From NCBI GenBank assembly GCA_047495785.1, contig JBLDXI010000054.1, positions 3,472,001 to 3,536,000 on the forward strand: a stretch of 64,000 nt of DNA, read 5' to 3'. Of this stretch, positions 33,510 to 47,707 are shown in pieces. A program made the position numbers and the translations under genes. The DNA is from Lepidodermella squamata (taxonomy: Eukaryota; Gastrotricha). How positions within the stretch are numbered: the stretch's first letter is position 1; every line of letters begins with the position of its first letter. The notes beneath the pieces were generated by a model. That model saw only the letters and a program-made list of their open reading frames with translations. It was not told where the DNA came from and searched no databases.

Positions 33510-33905
33510 ATGGTCACGCATCAATGCGACGTTTGCGCCCAGAATTTCGGCACCTACACCGAGTACAATATTCATCGAGGCATGCCGCCCTTCTCAATAC
33601 TTGCGTTTTTCTTTATTACTATGCATACAAATTGCTTTAGGTTTGGCTCACCGAGCTCGCGACAGCGGAGTCTGCAACGCTGTGCCTCGTATGTTTTATT
33701 GAATAAAACCCACACACCCAACGCCAATAAAAACGCCTTATTAATTTTACCAGCTGGTCGGCCAGTTGAAGACGGGCACTACATGGAAAACGTGCGGCGA
33801 AACGTCTTCATCGGCCGCGTGCCTCAATGCGACTGTGGAAAACGCGGCGTCGACGACATTGTTTCCCACGAACACTACTGCCACCCAGTTGTCAAATACC
33901 AGTAA
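33510..33905 (+). CDS. Small C2H2 zinc-finger protein with a GC-AG intron
   Basis: Three exons: 33510-33579, 33641-33688 and 33754-33905, giving 89 aa; phases close. Intron 1 (61 nt) has a GC donor (CGAG|GCATGC) and TTTAG acceptor; intron 2 (65 nt) has CTC|GTATGT and TTTTACCAG. Joining exons 1 and 2 makes a complete finger: CDVC, twelve residues, H, four residues, H. Reading through intron 1 instead destroys it and inserts hydrophobic residues. Exon 3 adds a conserved-looking segment with CDCGKRGVDDIVSHEHYCH, a possible second zinc site. The frame remains open 5' to a TTTAG at 33478-33482, so the ATG at 33510 may be internal to a longer gene. I cannot name the family. Confidence 0.6.
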   Translation: MVTHQCDVCAQNFGTYTEYNIHRGMPPFSILAFFFITMHTNCFRFGSPSSRQRSLQRCASYVLLNKTHTPNANKNALLILPAGRPVEDGHYMENVRRNVFIGRVPQCDCGKRGVDDIVSHEHYCHPVVKYQ

Positions 33906-35089
33906 CAACAATAGTCAATCAAACGCCGTTTCTCTCAGACTCTAACTGTGATAGTAGCTGTTACGCCGTTATTTTTTCAAAATAAACTCGATTAGTTGTG
34001 ATGTAACAAACAGTATTTTTATTATTTAGCATCAAATTGCTTTTTCACTTTCTTCAAAGTTTGTTATCAATATTGGCTGATCCGGGCATCGTTAATAACT
34101 GATTCTTTTCAGATCACTGTTCAACATCCAGGTGAAGAACGAGCGGGTGGCCGTGAGACTTAGACAGGGCGGATATGAAGCGAATACACAAGTTTTTCTT
34201 TTGCATTAAAAAACACATAGAAGAGAGATGTAGAAGAAGGCGGCACCAAAAGCACGGAAATACGTATTGTATTATTAGTCATTTCTCGCGCAGCTTTCTT
34301 TCAACTGCGCAGCGCTGAGTACATTGGGTCACAAAAAGACGCGGCGTCAGTTTTTACTTTCATTTAATGCGAAATTAAACCATTTTTTATACATTAGAAG
34401 AATCAAATGATAATTGTTCATCAATAGATTTGCAGAGTATAGCTTTTATTCGCACGGAATATGAATGGATGTATGTATGTATGTATGTTTGGCGGTAAAA
34501 ACAACACACGGCATAGATTGTGTGGAGAGAGAAGCGAGCGGGGCTGCATCACTAGAAGGCGATGTTTCATGACTAAATAGGAACGAAAGAGAAGACGCGG
34601 ACAAAACAAAAAATGTTCAGCCCATGAAATTTTTTAATAATAAATTCCAACGCAGCGTGAAATGAATTATATAGTTTCAAGGCAAGGTTCTTATTAATAA
34701 TTATAATATTTTTTGCGATGATGAATGAAGAGTAGTGATCGAAAGATCGGAAAACACGTCTCGAGTAGAAAATGAAAAAAAAACGAGCGTCAAATTTGAA
34801 GGAAATCAGCCGTCGCTCTCTGAATTTCAGAACAATGTCACGAGCTTTCAAATAATATTTTTCAGTTTATTTACACGAGGTTATTTAATATAAAACAATT
34901 CCGTCATTGTTTCGCCAGCCAGCCGTTGAAAACACTCATCGCGTGCAAATGTGCAGAACAGGGAAAAGTTGCGAACGCTTGTAACATTCCCAGAGTTTCT
35001 TCAAATCACAGAGTGCTGTTCTTTTAAATGATTTCTCTCTCTAGTAAATTTGTGACTAAATTTCTCTGACGTTTGTTTGTTTGTTTGAT
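33906..35089. other. Convergent intergenic space
   Basis: About 1.18 kb. The left part is the 3' flank of the C2H2 gene (AATAAA at about 33980) and the right part is the long SRPK 3' UTR. A short (ATGT)n run sits at about 34468-34490. Nothing else is recognised. Confidence 0.5.
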
Positions 35090-38182
<3,093 letters not shown>

Positions 38183-38320
38183 TCAAATCAATTAAACAGA
38201 ATTTATCGGGTGATAAAATAACTAAATCTATCTAAATGAAGAGCAAAAAACAGAGTCAACCAAAAACAGATTTTAATGAAATACATAACATAGTAAAAAC
38301 ATTACGAGGTGTTGAAAGAA

Positions 38321-38953
38321 TCAATTCTTTTTCGAGCTGAAACCAGAAAAGCCCATCAGAGCAGCAAAGTCAGGGTCAACTGACTCAGCTTCATCTTCTG
38401 ATTCTACACGGGCCTTCTTGCCTTTGCCCTTATCCTTCTTATATGCTTTAAGCTTTTCCTCTTCCTCTTTTATCTCCTTCATACGTTCATCGATGTCATA
38501 GTCATGTCTTGTTTCAGTAACTTTCCGCTTTGCAGATTCAAGACGCTTCTTCACATCATCAACAGTTGATCGCTGAACCCGCATCGACATGCCCAAATTC
38601 CGCTGATGTTTACGGCCATTGATATGGTCGAGAAAGTTTATGGAGTCTTTTACTGTGCAATCGCAGACGTTACAATAATAGCCTCCTTGCATTGCCATAG
38701 GGGTGGTTTTGGTGACGACTTGCGTTTTCCCAAGCTTTGATTCCAAATCAACCTTGTATTCGCGAGGTCGCACAGGTTCGCGTTTGACATTCTTGTCTTC
38801 ATCGTCATCGTGTGTCTTCTTCAAGCTATTATTAGCGAGAATGTTAAGCCTCTCTTGGTCAAAGCGTTTGTCTATATCTTTTTGATAGTCCGCAACGTCG
38901 AACTTTCGCCGATAATTGTCGGAGACCCCCGATGGGGCGGCTTTGCCAGACAT
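38321..38953 (-). CDS. ZMAT2: ZMAT2/Snu23, tri-snRNP zinc-finger protein
   Basis: A single-exon ORF of 210 aa; vertebrate ZMAT2 has 199. Highly conserved blocks are YKVDLESKLGKTQVVTKTTP, the matrin-type C2H2 finger GGYYCNVCDCTVKDSINFLD with HINGRKHQRNLGMSMRV, and the end FAALMGFSGFSSKKN. The middle is charged and helical. Snu23 is a component of the U4/U6.U5 tri-snRNP and pre-B spliceosome and helps 5' splice-site handover. The neighbouring SRPK is also a splicing gene and lies downstream on the same strand, so the two may be co-transcribed. Confidence 0.96.
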   Translation of the reverse strand: MSGKAAPSGVSDNYRRKFDVADYQKDIDKRFDQERLNILANNSLKKTHDDDEDKNVKREPVRPREYKVDLESKLGKTQVVTKTTPMAMQGGYYCNVCDCTVKDSINFLDHINGRKHQRNLGMSMRVQRSTVDDVKKRLESAKRKVTETRHDYDIDERMKEIKEEEEKLKAYKKDKGKGKKARVESEDEAESVDPDFAALMGFSGFSSKKN

Positions 38954-40652
38954 AGCGATTAAAAACCTATAATCAAATCAATATATTGATATTGAGAAAC
39001 AAAAACTTCATCTGCAACTTGCAGTTCGTTTCAAGTTCGTTTCAATGGATTTAATAAACCAAAAACTTAACTGGTAATATGTGAATGAAAGAACATACCG
39101 AGCCATGTCGGATGTCGGGACGTGAGGAAAATTGTCGACATCAAAAATATTGAAACAAAATTAGCTTTACTGGTTGCTACACAGTCCGACGTAAGGATTG
39201 GGCTTAAAGGCTTAAGAATTGGAACAGCTATCCGCTAGCCGCTAGAAAATACCCAATATTTTAAACGTATTTCTTAAAGAGATTACTGATAAGCGAAAGC
39301 TTAAGCGAAGTGTGTAAGAAGAATGAGGAACGAATCAGTTCAACTTAAGAAAGCATAGCGGAAGCAGAATCAATCTAGTGTCATGTTAAGTGTTAAGTTA
39401 TTAAAATATTATTTAAAATATCATGATTGGTTAACAAGGGTATAGATCAGCCAAAGGCAAATGCAACGAGTGACGATAAGAGTTTCAAGTTCACTGTTTG
39501 GTTAGAAGCTACCGTGAGGCCGGTACGATTTACGATTTCTTAATTCTAGATATGTTGAAAAACTGCGCAACCTAAAACTTCTTGGCGAACAGCAGCGATT
39601 TAACCTAGCTTCGACCATTCTTTCGATTGCTGATGGAAGTAGCATTCTCACACTGGCATTATCGCACGAAACCCGACTCACTCCTACAGCCCCGTCTGAT
39701 TTTTGCCAACGGAGCCAGGTGCCCTTCATTTTATGGCATAATGCACAACCGACACAGTACATCAAATAAAAGTTGAAATATTTATACCGATGCTTCATTA
39801 CAAAATGATCAGTTAAAACTGTCAACTTTAAAAAATCGCAAATTTCAAGTTTCGCAAACGCGCAGTTATGAGGCCAACCGAGAAAGTTGTTTGAGTCCAA
39901 CGCCGAGGCGACATCAGGTGGCGCTGTTGTTCCACGATCTACCTACTAGCCTGATTACGGACAATATAATGGATCCCTATTGTTAATTGCGACATTCTAT
40001 TATCAGTTTTTTCAGAGATCTCTCCGAAGAACTTGGCACTTGGCACTTGGCACTCATCATCTAATTCTCATATCATTGGAAAATATAGATGTTTTCGCTG
40101 CAATCATTTCTTGATATTTAGGCTGCGATGGCTGATGCCCATGCAATGCGGGGGAGAATGCATGAACACGGAATTGAGTATCAGATTCTTTGCTGCTTGC
40201 AGAACTCTTAAATCCAACTTCAGAAATGTTTGATCAGTAACTTAGGGATCTCAAAATAAGCAGCTGTTAAATGTCAAATTAGTGCTAAACACTAAACAGA
40301 TAGCGTTCGTCTCAGGCTTCTATTGACGACTGGAAATGATTATCCCGTAGGCTATACAGCCGTGAAATCCGAACTCCTTGATCGTTGACGTTGCTTTTTC
40401 GTAGCTCGTAATTTTCCCGAAATATGTCATACTTTATCGTGGGATCTAGAATCGGAAATCGTTGCATAAAAGACGTTGCCTTTCAGATATCTGTCATAGT
40501 TTGTGGCTCCTACAAACGCTTATGGTTTCACTATTATGGCTCCGTGCGTCTTTGATTTATTTGTTAGTTACTTATCATAAAAGTTCTAAATTTCTGGGAC
40601 TAGGGTCATTTTTAATTACTCTTTATAGACAAAAGCCTCGCACGCTCTGGCA
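38954..40652. other. Intergenic, no gene seen
   Basis: About 1.7 kb between the divergent ZMAT2 and THOC7 genes, which should contain both promoters. A short direct repeat (CTTGGCACTTGGCACTTGGCA) sits near 40030-40053. A 132-codon minus frame at 39502-39900 starts from TTG and matches nothing known. Confidence 0.5.
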
Positions 40653-41377
40653 ATGCCGCTCCAAGAAGGTGCGTGATGTCCTTATCTGTTTTGATTAAAT
40701 GTACACTGTCTCGAATTAAGATGAAATCATCAGGCGCCGTTTGATCAATGACGGAGATAGTGGCCAGGAAGACAAAAGGATTGCCGTGATGCTAAAGTCC
40801 CTCATGGAGCTGTCTAATGTTACTGATGATGACAAGTGGTAGGCCTTGGTAGTTGACATCATCTACAATGCTTCATGCTTTTTTAATTTTAGCGCCACAA
40901 TCTGCAACAGACTACAAGCCGCTTTAGCTCAACATGAGGCAGCCATGCGAAAAACTGTCAATGTGATCTCTATGAATGCGAAGGAAGAGGATTGCTACAA
41001 ATCACTTGAGGCAGATTTCGATCAGCAAATCATTGCTGCACACGAACGAACCAAGGTGCTTAAAGAAGAGTTATTGGCTGCCAAAGAGCTCCGTCGAAAA
41101 AAGCAAGAATGTGACCTCCTCGCTCAAATTGTTGAAGAACTTCCTGGTCGGCTCACTCTAGAAACGTAAAGTTCACATAAATTTTTGTCAATTCATGTCA
41201 TTATACTTGATTCAACTTAGGCAACTGAACAAAGTTCAACAAAAATTGGCTCAACTTCGCGATCTTGACGAATCACTGTCGAAGAAGATTGACGATAGAA
41301 AACGGCAGTTTTACCTTCTCAGCCTCACGTTACATGAACTCGATGAAATGCTTGAAGAAGAACAGAATTTGTGCTAA
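40653..41377 (+). CDS. THOC7: THO complex subunit 7 homologue
   Basis: Four exons: 40653-40668, 40721-40838, 40893-41165 and 41221-41377, giving 187 aa. The tiny first exon encodes MPLQE plus one nucleotide and splices into DEIIRRRLINDGD, which matches the N-terminus of THOC7 (DDEVIRKRLLIDGDG in the human protein). The core NRLQAALAQHEAAMRKTVNV and the helical coiled coil ending RRKxF-like DRKRQFYLLSLTLHELDEML are characteristic. THOC7 forms a coiled coil with THOC5 in the TREX mRNA-export complex in the nucleus. The final acidic tail of vertebrate THOC7 is short here. A CCCH gene starts 126 nt downstream on the same strand. Confidence 0.9.
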
Positions 41378-41503
41378 TACTTTTTTCCGACCTAACTATC
41401 TGGTCCATTCATCGGTTTTTTTTAAATTCAGTTTCACTTGGTGAATATATGGGTTCGTTTTGTATAGGTTGATTTAAATTGAGTTTGAGTAAGATCCAGG
41501 AAG

Positions 41504-42114
41504 ATGGCTTACCATTCAGATACTTCTAACATTATGTGCAGGTTTGTTGATCTCACTTTTTATGAGGAACGAAAGTCAAAGTTTTGTCTTTTAGATTTTT
41601 CAAGCAAGGCGCGTGCACTAAAGGTGCATCTTGCAAGTTCTCGCACAACGCTTCGCTGATCAACGACGATCAAAAGCAGCCATGTCGTTACTACCTTCAA
41701 GGAACGTGCAAATACGGCGAAAGTTGCTGGTTCAGTCACTCGACCCCGAAACTCGCCGGACCTGAAGCCTTTCAAAATGATATAAACGCCACAGGCCAAA
41801 ACTCGCACAGTGGAGACATGAATCAGAGCTACCCTCAGCTTGTCGGATACCCTCAGTCAGCTGCGGCTAGCATGTCATTTTCGACCATGCCGGTTAGTAG
41901 TATAGCAACTGCTACCGCTCACCAATTGGCGTCGTACAATCAAACTACTGCTGGTCAGCAACAACAGTCATACGGCTTTCCGAACCTCCCACTCAGCGTC
42001 GCCACGCAGCAATACGCCCAGTACGCGTTTCCTGCGGCTGGCTTATCGTCCGCCTATCCCAATATGCCCTCGAACTACGTCAGCATGATGCCTCGAGGAA
42101 CGTATCCTCAATGA
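41504..42114 (+). CDS. Two-finger CCCH protein (first of three)
   Basis: Two exons, 41504-41541 and 41595-42114, giving 185 aa. Two CCCH fingers sit at the N-terminus: CRFFKQGACTKGASCKFSH and CRYYLQGTCKYGESCWFSH (C-x7/8-C-x5-C-x3-H). The splice junction falls inside the first finger. The remaining ~120 residues are low-complexity (Gln, Ala, Ser, Tyr, Pro) and likely disordered. The finger sequences are makorin-like, but there is no RING, so this is probably an RNA-binding protein related to makorin N-termini. The same AG|A split inside a finger and the same spacing as the neighbouring genes suggest local duplication. Confidence 0.8.
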
Positions 42115-43255
42115 AAGCAGTGTTTGTGAATAGCAGTTTTTTCACTCAATGAAAAAAGAACATTAAGATTTCGCCCATGAACACAATGATAGTCAAAATC
42201 ATTTTGCAAAAACGGAATGAAGTCGAGAAGCGTTGTAAGAGCTACAATAATAAGATTTCTGAACAAGCCCAAGCTGCTCATTTCGATGTCATTTCATCTT
42301 TTTGTTCTTGGGTAGGTGCGTCTTATATAATATAGTAAAGCAAAGTTATACTACAGCAAAATAGAGTGTGCATTATATAGAGAACTCTCCGGAGAAATCA
42401 ATTATTATAATTACTATTATTGCGTGTTATAAATGAATATTATAAAAAATATGCAAAATATTTATCATATTCGTTTTCTACGGTCCATTCATTGATCGTA
42501 CAGTTATTCACATTCTTCTTTAAATACATATGCATATGCTTTTTGTTCATTTCGAAAGCGTTGGACCCGAGAAAACGGTTGCATAACGCCCCTCTGTCGT
42601 GGTCTTTACATTTTGCCACACCATCATCTCGTCTTTGAAACATCTTTTACTAGTAATAATGTTCATTTACAAGGGAATAAATCTGCTGTTTGTGCGCGGT
42701 CTGACATCTTAAACAGTCTTTGTAATAAAGTGTAATATCAGTCAATCGTCTCGCTTCAGCTCGAAAAAAAGATTTGAATTGTTGCTGTTTTTTGTTGTTT
42801 CATGATGATAAATATCGCGTGATACATTTGAAACTCGAAATGAACTGTCATCCAGTGATATAAAAAAATAACTAGCTGTTTAGGTTAGAGTCGACGAAAT
42901 ATGCCTGAAACGAAATTCATTCAACAGCCTCGACTTCGCTGAGTTGACTGACTCGTAATTTATCCTCTTTATGTGTTGCTATAATTGAGATGCGGATGAT
43001 GTTGAAGATGGGGAGTTGAGATCGGAAAAAGAAGATGAGAAGAAACTGACACAAACAAACGTATCTTTCCTAAAATATGTTCACATATTTCCTCTTTCCT
43101 CGCGCTCTATTCATGTCCTTTGATGTTGTGTTTTGTGCGCTTCCGAGCAAAAAAAAAGAGTAAAGTTTGAAAAGCCGCAATAATCATGTTATTTTTCCAA
43201 TTTTTTAGGGAGTGCGGAGTTATTTTTATTATAATTGATTGTGCCACATCGTAGA
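42115..43255. other. Intergenic between CCCH genes
   Basis: About 1.14 kb of AT-rich sequence. It probably holds a long 3' UTR and the makorin 5' UTR; an acceptor-like TTTTTTAG lies about 50 nt before the makorin ATG. No further coding is seen. Confidence 0.5.
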
Positions 43256-44599
43256 ATGCACTCCGCACGAGACACCTCGGGTGTGCTCTGCCGGTACTTC
43301 AAACAAGGCAACTGTTACCGAGGATCATCGTGTCATTTTTCGCACGACCTTCGTTCCGAAAACGTTTGCCGATACTTTCTACAAGGAACTTGTGCTTATG
43401 GCGATCGATGTCGCTACGACCATGTTCGACCATCCCAAACAAACACAGCCTCGACTTCCTCCGGCAGCAACGCTCCCAAGCCGTCTTTCATCGCAACCCA
43501 AACTCCAGATGTCTCAGCGTGGCAGCAAAAGCCGACCAGTCAACCGCCACTGCCGTCATCGTCTTCGGAAATGGCTCAAGCAGATCAAGGTGCTATAGCG
43601 TGTGGGAAACTCGAAGACGCCCCGCTCTGCCCTTACGGGGTGCGAAATGGCACGTGTGAGATTCCCGACTGCGCGTTTCTCCACGGCGAGCTCTGCGAAG
43701 TTTGCCAACTCATGATACTCCACCCTTTCAACGAACAACTGCGCCGTGAACACAAAACCCTGTGCGAACAACAATTTGAGGAGGATCTTCACTATTCGTT
43801 TGCCGTCGAGGCGAGTAAAGACAAAGTTTGCGGCATTTGCCTCGAAGTCGTTCTCGACAAAGAGTCGCCGAATGAGCGTAAATTCGGCATTCTCGACTGC
43901 TGCGATCACATTTTTTGCCTCAAGTGCATCCTTTCGTGGCGCCACACCGGACCGGAGATGGCTCGCGAGGCCATCAAGTCATGCCCGGAATGCCGTCGAA
44001 CTGCTAGTTTCATCATGAAATCAGATTATTGGTGTGACACGCCTGATGCGAAAAAGGTCCTTGTCGATAAGTGGAAAGAAAACGCGAAGAAAAAACCGTG
44101 TAAATTCTGGAAATCTGAGGGGTATTGCCGGTTTAATGATAAGTGCTATTTTTCGCATGATGGAACGCCTGGCCAGAGGCGGCGGCGTCTTCACAACGAC
44201 CGTGGCGTTTTCTTCGATGAAGCTCATCAACTCGATTTCGTGTCGCTGCTACTCGAAGCAACTCGCCGACATGGCAATATCAACCCGTCCTCACTGCTTT
44301 TTTCGCTTTCAGACGACGACTCCGACGACGTGAGTCTCGAAGCTGCCGAGGACTACATTGGGTCTTTCGCCAACGTCGATCGCGCTGGGCATATTTTCCT
44401 GCCCGAAGACGATGATGACGACGATGATGACGATGAAGATGGAACTATTACCTCTGGCGATAATTTGCCGGACTGGACGACGGATGATGATGACGGCGAT
44501 GAGGTTAGCTGGGTCCCGACTGCCTTTACTGCGAACAATGAAACTGCCTCGACCTCGAACGCTGCGGATCAACCTTCGCTCTTCGATCAACCCGACTAA
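43256..44599 (+). CDS. MKRN: Makorin, CCCH-RING ubiquitin ligase
   Basis: A single-exon ORF of 447 aa from the first ATG (43256); the frame is open to a TTG upstream but the ATG fits better. Domains in order: CCCH 1 CRYFKQGNCYRGSSCHFSH, CCCH 2 CRYFLQGTCAYGDRCRYDH, a third CCCH CPYGVRNGTCEIPDCAFLH merging with the makorin Cys-His motif (CEVCQLMILHPFN), a C3HC4 RING (CGICLEVVL to CPECRR), and a final CCCH CKFWKSEGYCRFNDKCYFSH. This is the complete makorin order. Makorins are RNA-binding E3 ligases with roles in neural and germline timing (C. elegans LEP-2). The acidic C-terminal tail with a run of Asp is lineage-specific. It lacks introns while both flanking CCCH genes have them. Confidence 0.95.
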   Translation: MHSARDTSGVLCRYFKQGNCYRGSSCHFSHDLRSENVCRYFLQGTCAYGDRCRYDHVRPSQTNTASTSSGSNAPKPSFIATQTPDVSAWQQKPTSQPPLPSSSSEMAQADQGAIACGKLEDAPLCPYGVRNGTCEIPDCAFLHGELCEVCQLMILHPFNEQLRREHKTLCEQQFEEDLHYSFAVEASKDKVCGICLEVVLDKESPNERKFGILDCCDHIFCLKCILSWRHTGPEMAREAIKSCPECRRTASFIMKSDYWCDTPDAKKVLVDKWKENAKKKPCKFWKSEGYCRFNDKCYFSHDGTPGQRRRRLHNDRGVFFDEAHQLDFVSLLLEATRRHGNINPSSLLFSLSDDDSDDVSLEAAEDYIGSFANVDRAGHIFLPEDDDDDDDDDEDGTITSGDNLPDWTTDDDDGDEVSWVPTAFTANNETASTSNAADQPSLFDQPD

Positions 44600-45365
44600 A
44601 ACTGAACGGCTAGATTTGTAACATTTGATCAATCAATATGAGCCTTGTTTGAAAAGTCTGAATATAGTGCAAAATACCACGCAATTAAGGAGGATTTTTC
44701 ATGTTGTGCGATTATCCCGGCTTAAATTTCAATATCCGGCCAGGGCTATTTCCTGGTTATTTTTGTTGAGAGAATCATTAGGTGGCTTGATTTGTGCCCA
44801 GTCTCGATATTATTGTTAGATGACGTAAACTAATATGCCATACCGCTATGATTTTTTCCACAGTGATGTAACAGCTGAGTTCTGATCTGAAGTATTGAGA
44901 TCACGCGGTTATTTGCTTTTCCTCGTGTCTATCTCTTTATTCCAGTGCTTTTCTGCCGTGTTCGCGCAGACGTGACTTGATTATTGCTATCAAATATTAA
45001 TATTATAATCAGAATAACAGCACTAAAAAGTATGTGAAGTGATATTTCGAGGCATTTTTTGTGTTCGGAAAACTGTTATATATCGGCTACTACTATGTTG
45101 ATCGAAACGCGCCCATCTACAAAATATTGGTTTTTTATGTCTGAAGTTGCAAATATTTGCTGGAAAGCTTGTTTTACTATTTTCTATGTGTATCTGAGAG
45201 AGGGAGAGACAGATCAATGTATCAATATCAAATGTCAGTATGTGAGAGTACCTAAAGAAAAAACAAACATAATAAAACTGAGCAAAACTTGAAAAGCCAA
45301 GCCAAATAATTGTGTTGTTTTAGGGTGGATTGGCGATTTTTATAAATCGAGTGTTTGTTATTCAA
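44600..45365. other. Intergenic between CCCH genes
   Basis: About 770 nt of AT-rich sequence. A TTGTTTTAG acceptor-like site lies about 43 nt before the next ATG. No gene or RNA is recognised. Confidence 0.5.
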
Positions 45366-47294
45366 ATGGAACCTCTTCGTGACAAATCGAATAACCTGTG
45401 CCGATATTTTCTCAATGGTCACTGCACGCGAGGTACGTCGTGTAATTTTTCGCACGACCTGGGCACCGCTGCATCGATGCCGTCCCAGTCGCAATCTCAG
45501 CCGCAAGTTTGCCGGTTTTTCCAGCGCGGAAACTGTTCGTACGGCGATAGTTGCAGGTATATTACCTCGGGTTTAGTATTTTACGCCTCGCTACAATTTT
45601 CGTACCATCAGGTTTGCCCACATCCCGAGCCATGACCAAGGCAGCATGATGTCGAAACAATACGGCGGCCCGCCTCCTGATCAGCTGGGCGCATACGGTG
45701 GCCCTGGTTTCGAAGCGTCCGGAGGCCGTGGCGCTGGGCGAGGTGGGCGCGGTCGGGGAGGTCGAGGTGGAGGACGCGGAGGTCAACCCGGCTTTGGTGG
45801 CGAAGGGTAGGCTTGATTATATGAAACCTCGTGATATTTTTCCGGGGAATGCCTTTTGTCGGAGACCAACTTTCAAAGAATCACGAATCTCGTCGAAATC
45901 ACGGCAAATAGGGATTTCCTATGTGATGATGAGCCCTAATGCATAAATTCTTAGGCAGAATTCATAGGTATCTATTATTTATCAGAAATTGGCTATTATA
46001 TTTCCGACATTTTCGAATTTGTTTATTTAATCAGGGACAGACATGGAATAAACGGTGAATATTTCAGACGTTTTCATTCAAATTCAATTAGCGATGAAAA
46101 AACCCTAGAAGCTGGAATTTTCCATACCACACTTTGGCGTTGGGATAAATAAAGCCGTAACGTGGCGACTTTCGTTTGAAAGTATTATAGCTTTAATTGA
46201 TTACGCAAAAGTTACTTTTCCAAAACGCGGGTCTTTTTGGATAGTTAGCTTAACCGGTTGATGCGTATAACGAAAAATGTCTAATCCGGATTAGCTTCTT
46301 GACGGCAAAGTCCGGATTAGACCATCGTCCTTATATGCCAAGTCGACATATCGAGCCGCTGAAGATCGGATTAACTCTCAATCTGCCCGAGTGGGCCGCG
46401 GCTTCCCTTTTTATTGTTAAGCTATACATTTTTTATGTTCCCGTAATGCTGTTGAACTCATGTCACAAAATTGATACGAAAGTGTATCTGAGTTATGTAA
46501 CAAAGTGCGCTTGCATAAAAAAAGAAAGCCGTGTCGGTAAATTTGCGTTGAAAAAACCGTTCGTGAAAAATATGTACCTAACAGTTTTTATCTAGTATTG
46601 ATTGTAAAAAAGGGGGTCACAGAGGGTTTATTTATGCGAATCGTATACCTTTCGATGGGATGAGTGTGGCTCGCAAAATTGGGCGACCCCAAGATATTAG
46701 GGATAGCGAAATTCGAATGTGGTAACGTCCCTGTGATTGAGTAGTGGGGTTAAAGATGCAGTGCGGCGTTTTTTATACGCATTCTACATAGCCTGGTTGT
46801 ACTTTCAATAGACTTTCTTTTTATGCTAGAAGGACTCAGTTGATGGAGAATGATGGTTTATTTTTATTTTCAGAGACTTCGGATATCCTCGCCACCCCAA
46901 ACTAGGTAAAAATGCTGCCAAATATGCCGCCTATCTGCAGTCGGGTGAAATCGGCATCGACGATTTGAACAGTGCAATGTGGCATTGGTCTTCTGACGAG
47001 GAGGACGACGGGCCGATGTCGGAGCTCGAAATGATGATGGCGATGGCGATGATGCGCGGCGAGGAGGACGACGAGGAAGGCGACCCGTTCAACCGCTACG
47101 ACTACTCTGATGGCGACCTCGAAGACGTCGAGTCGACCGAGGACGAGTTCGAGCATGAAGGTTCATTTTCCGGCCGCGCCTCGCCGACGACGGTGAACAC
47201 GAAGCAGAACGCGTTTCAAGAAGACATCGAAAAGGAAGGCTTGATCGTGAAGCAAAGCCAGGCTCAGCCGATCAACTTCGAACTGCCCGACTGA
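45366..47294 (+). CDS. CCCH-finger/RGG-box protein (third of the cluster)
   Basis: Three exons: 45366-45556, 45612-45806 and 46874-47294, giving 268 aa; all phases close. Two CCCH fingers, CRYFLNGHCTRGTSCNFSH and CRFFQRGNCSYGDSCRFAH; the second is cut by intron 1 between its third Cys and its His, as in the first gene of the cluster. A Gly/Arg-rich box follows (RGAGRGGRGRGGRGGG). Exon 3 encodes a novel acidic region with DFGYPRHPKLGKNAAKY, DDLNSAMWHWSSDEEDDGP and long Asp/Glu runs. There is no RING. An RNA-binding role is likely from CCCH plus RGG. Intron 2 is 1,067 nt, far longer than usual here, and contains a 14-nt palindrome. Confidence 0.8.
46281..46320. repeat. Palindrome and repeat in CCCH-gene intron
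   Basis: CTAATCCGGATTAG (46281-46294) is a perfect palindrome and its half TCCGGATTAG recurs at 46311-46320. It lies in the unusually long second intron of the CCCH/RGG gene. It could be a transposon end or a binding site; nothing further supports either. Confidence 0.5.
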
Positions 47295-47651
47295 GATATG
47301 GCGTCTGATTTGTTTTATCGTGGCGATTTGTACAATCTCAAGCCAAGTCATGTTCATCTGTTTGAAAGTAATGAAAAGCGACTATTTTTTGTTCCACGAC
47401 ATTCCATGCCATGAAAGGTCTTTCAACTGAATGTCAACAATAAAACCCGCGTTGTACAGTATCAATGTGAAATATACCTATACCAGTCATAATTTGGCGA
47501 TAATAATGAATAAAACAAGAGCGGTAAATAAGAACTCGTGTTGTTTGTTTGTTTCACTTGGGTGCTCTAATTTGACGGGAAAAATCACGTGCTAAGGATG
47601 ACATTGATTGACGCATACGATGTACGGATGAATTCAGTGCGCGTCCATGGG

Positions 47652-47659
47652 TATTTAAG
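47652..47659 (+). promoter_or_regulatory. Possible TATA-like element
   Basis: TATTTAAG about 50 nt before the ATG of the small secreted peptide gene. Spacing fits a short 5' UTR. Called by position and composition only. Confidence 0.3.
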
Positions 47660-47707
47660 TTGTGCTGCGTTTCTTGTTTCTTGGTATCTTATAGCGCAGA
47701 AATAATC

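Noticed and set aside
39502-39900. 132-codon minus-strand open frame
   Set aside because: It starts from TTG, has no recognisable motif, and has no splice signals that extend it. Its length is not impossible by chance in this much sequence.
43235-43258. Upstream TTG start for makorin
   Set aside because: The ATG at 43256 is a better start and the seven extra residues are not conserved; the stretch lies in a likely 5' UTR after an acceptor-like TTTTTTAG.
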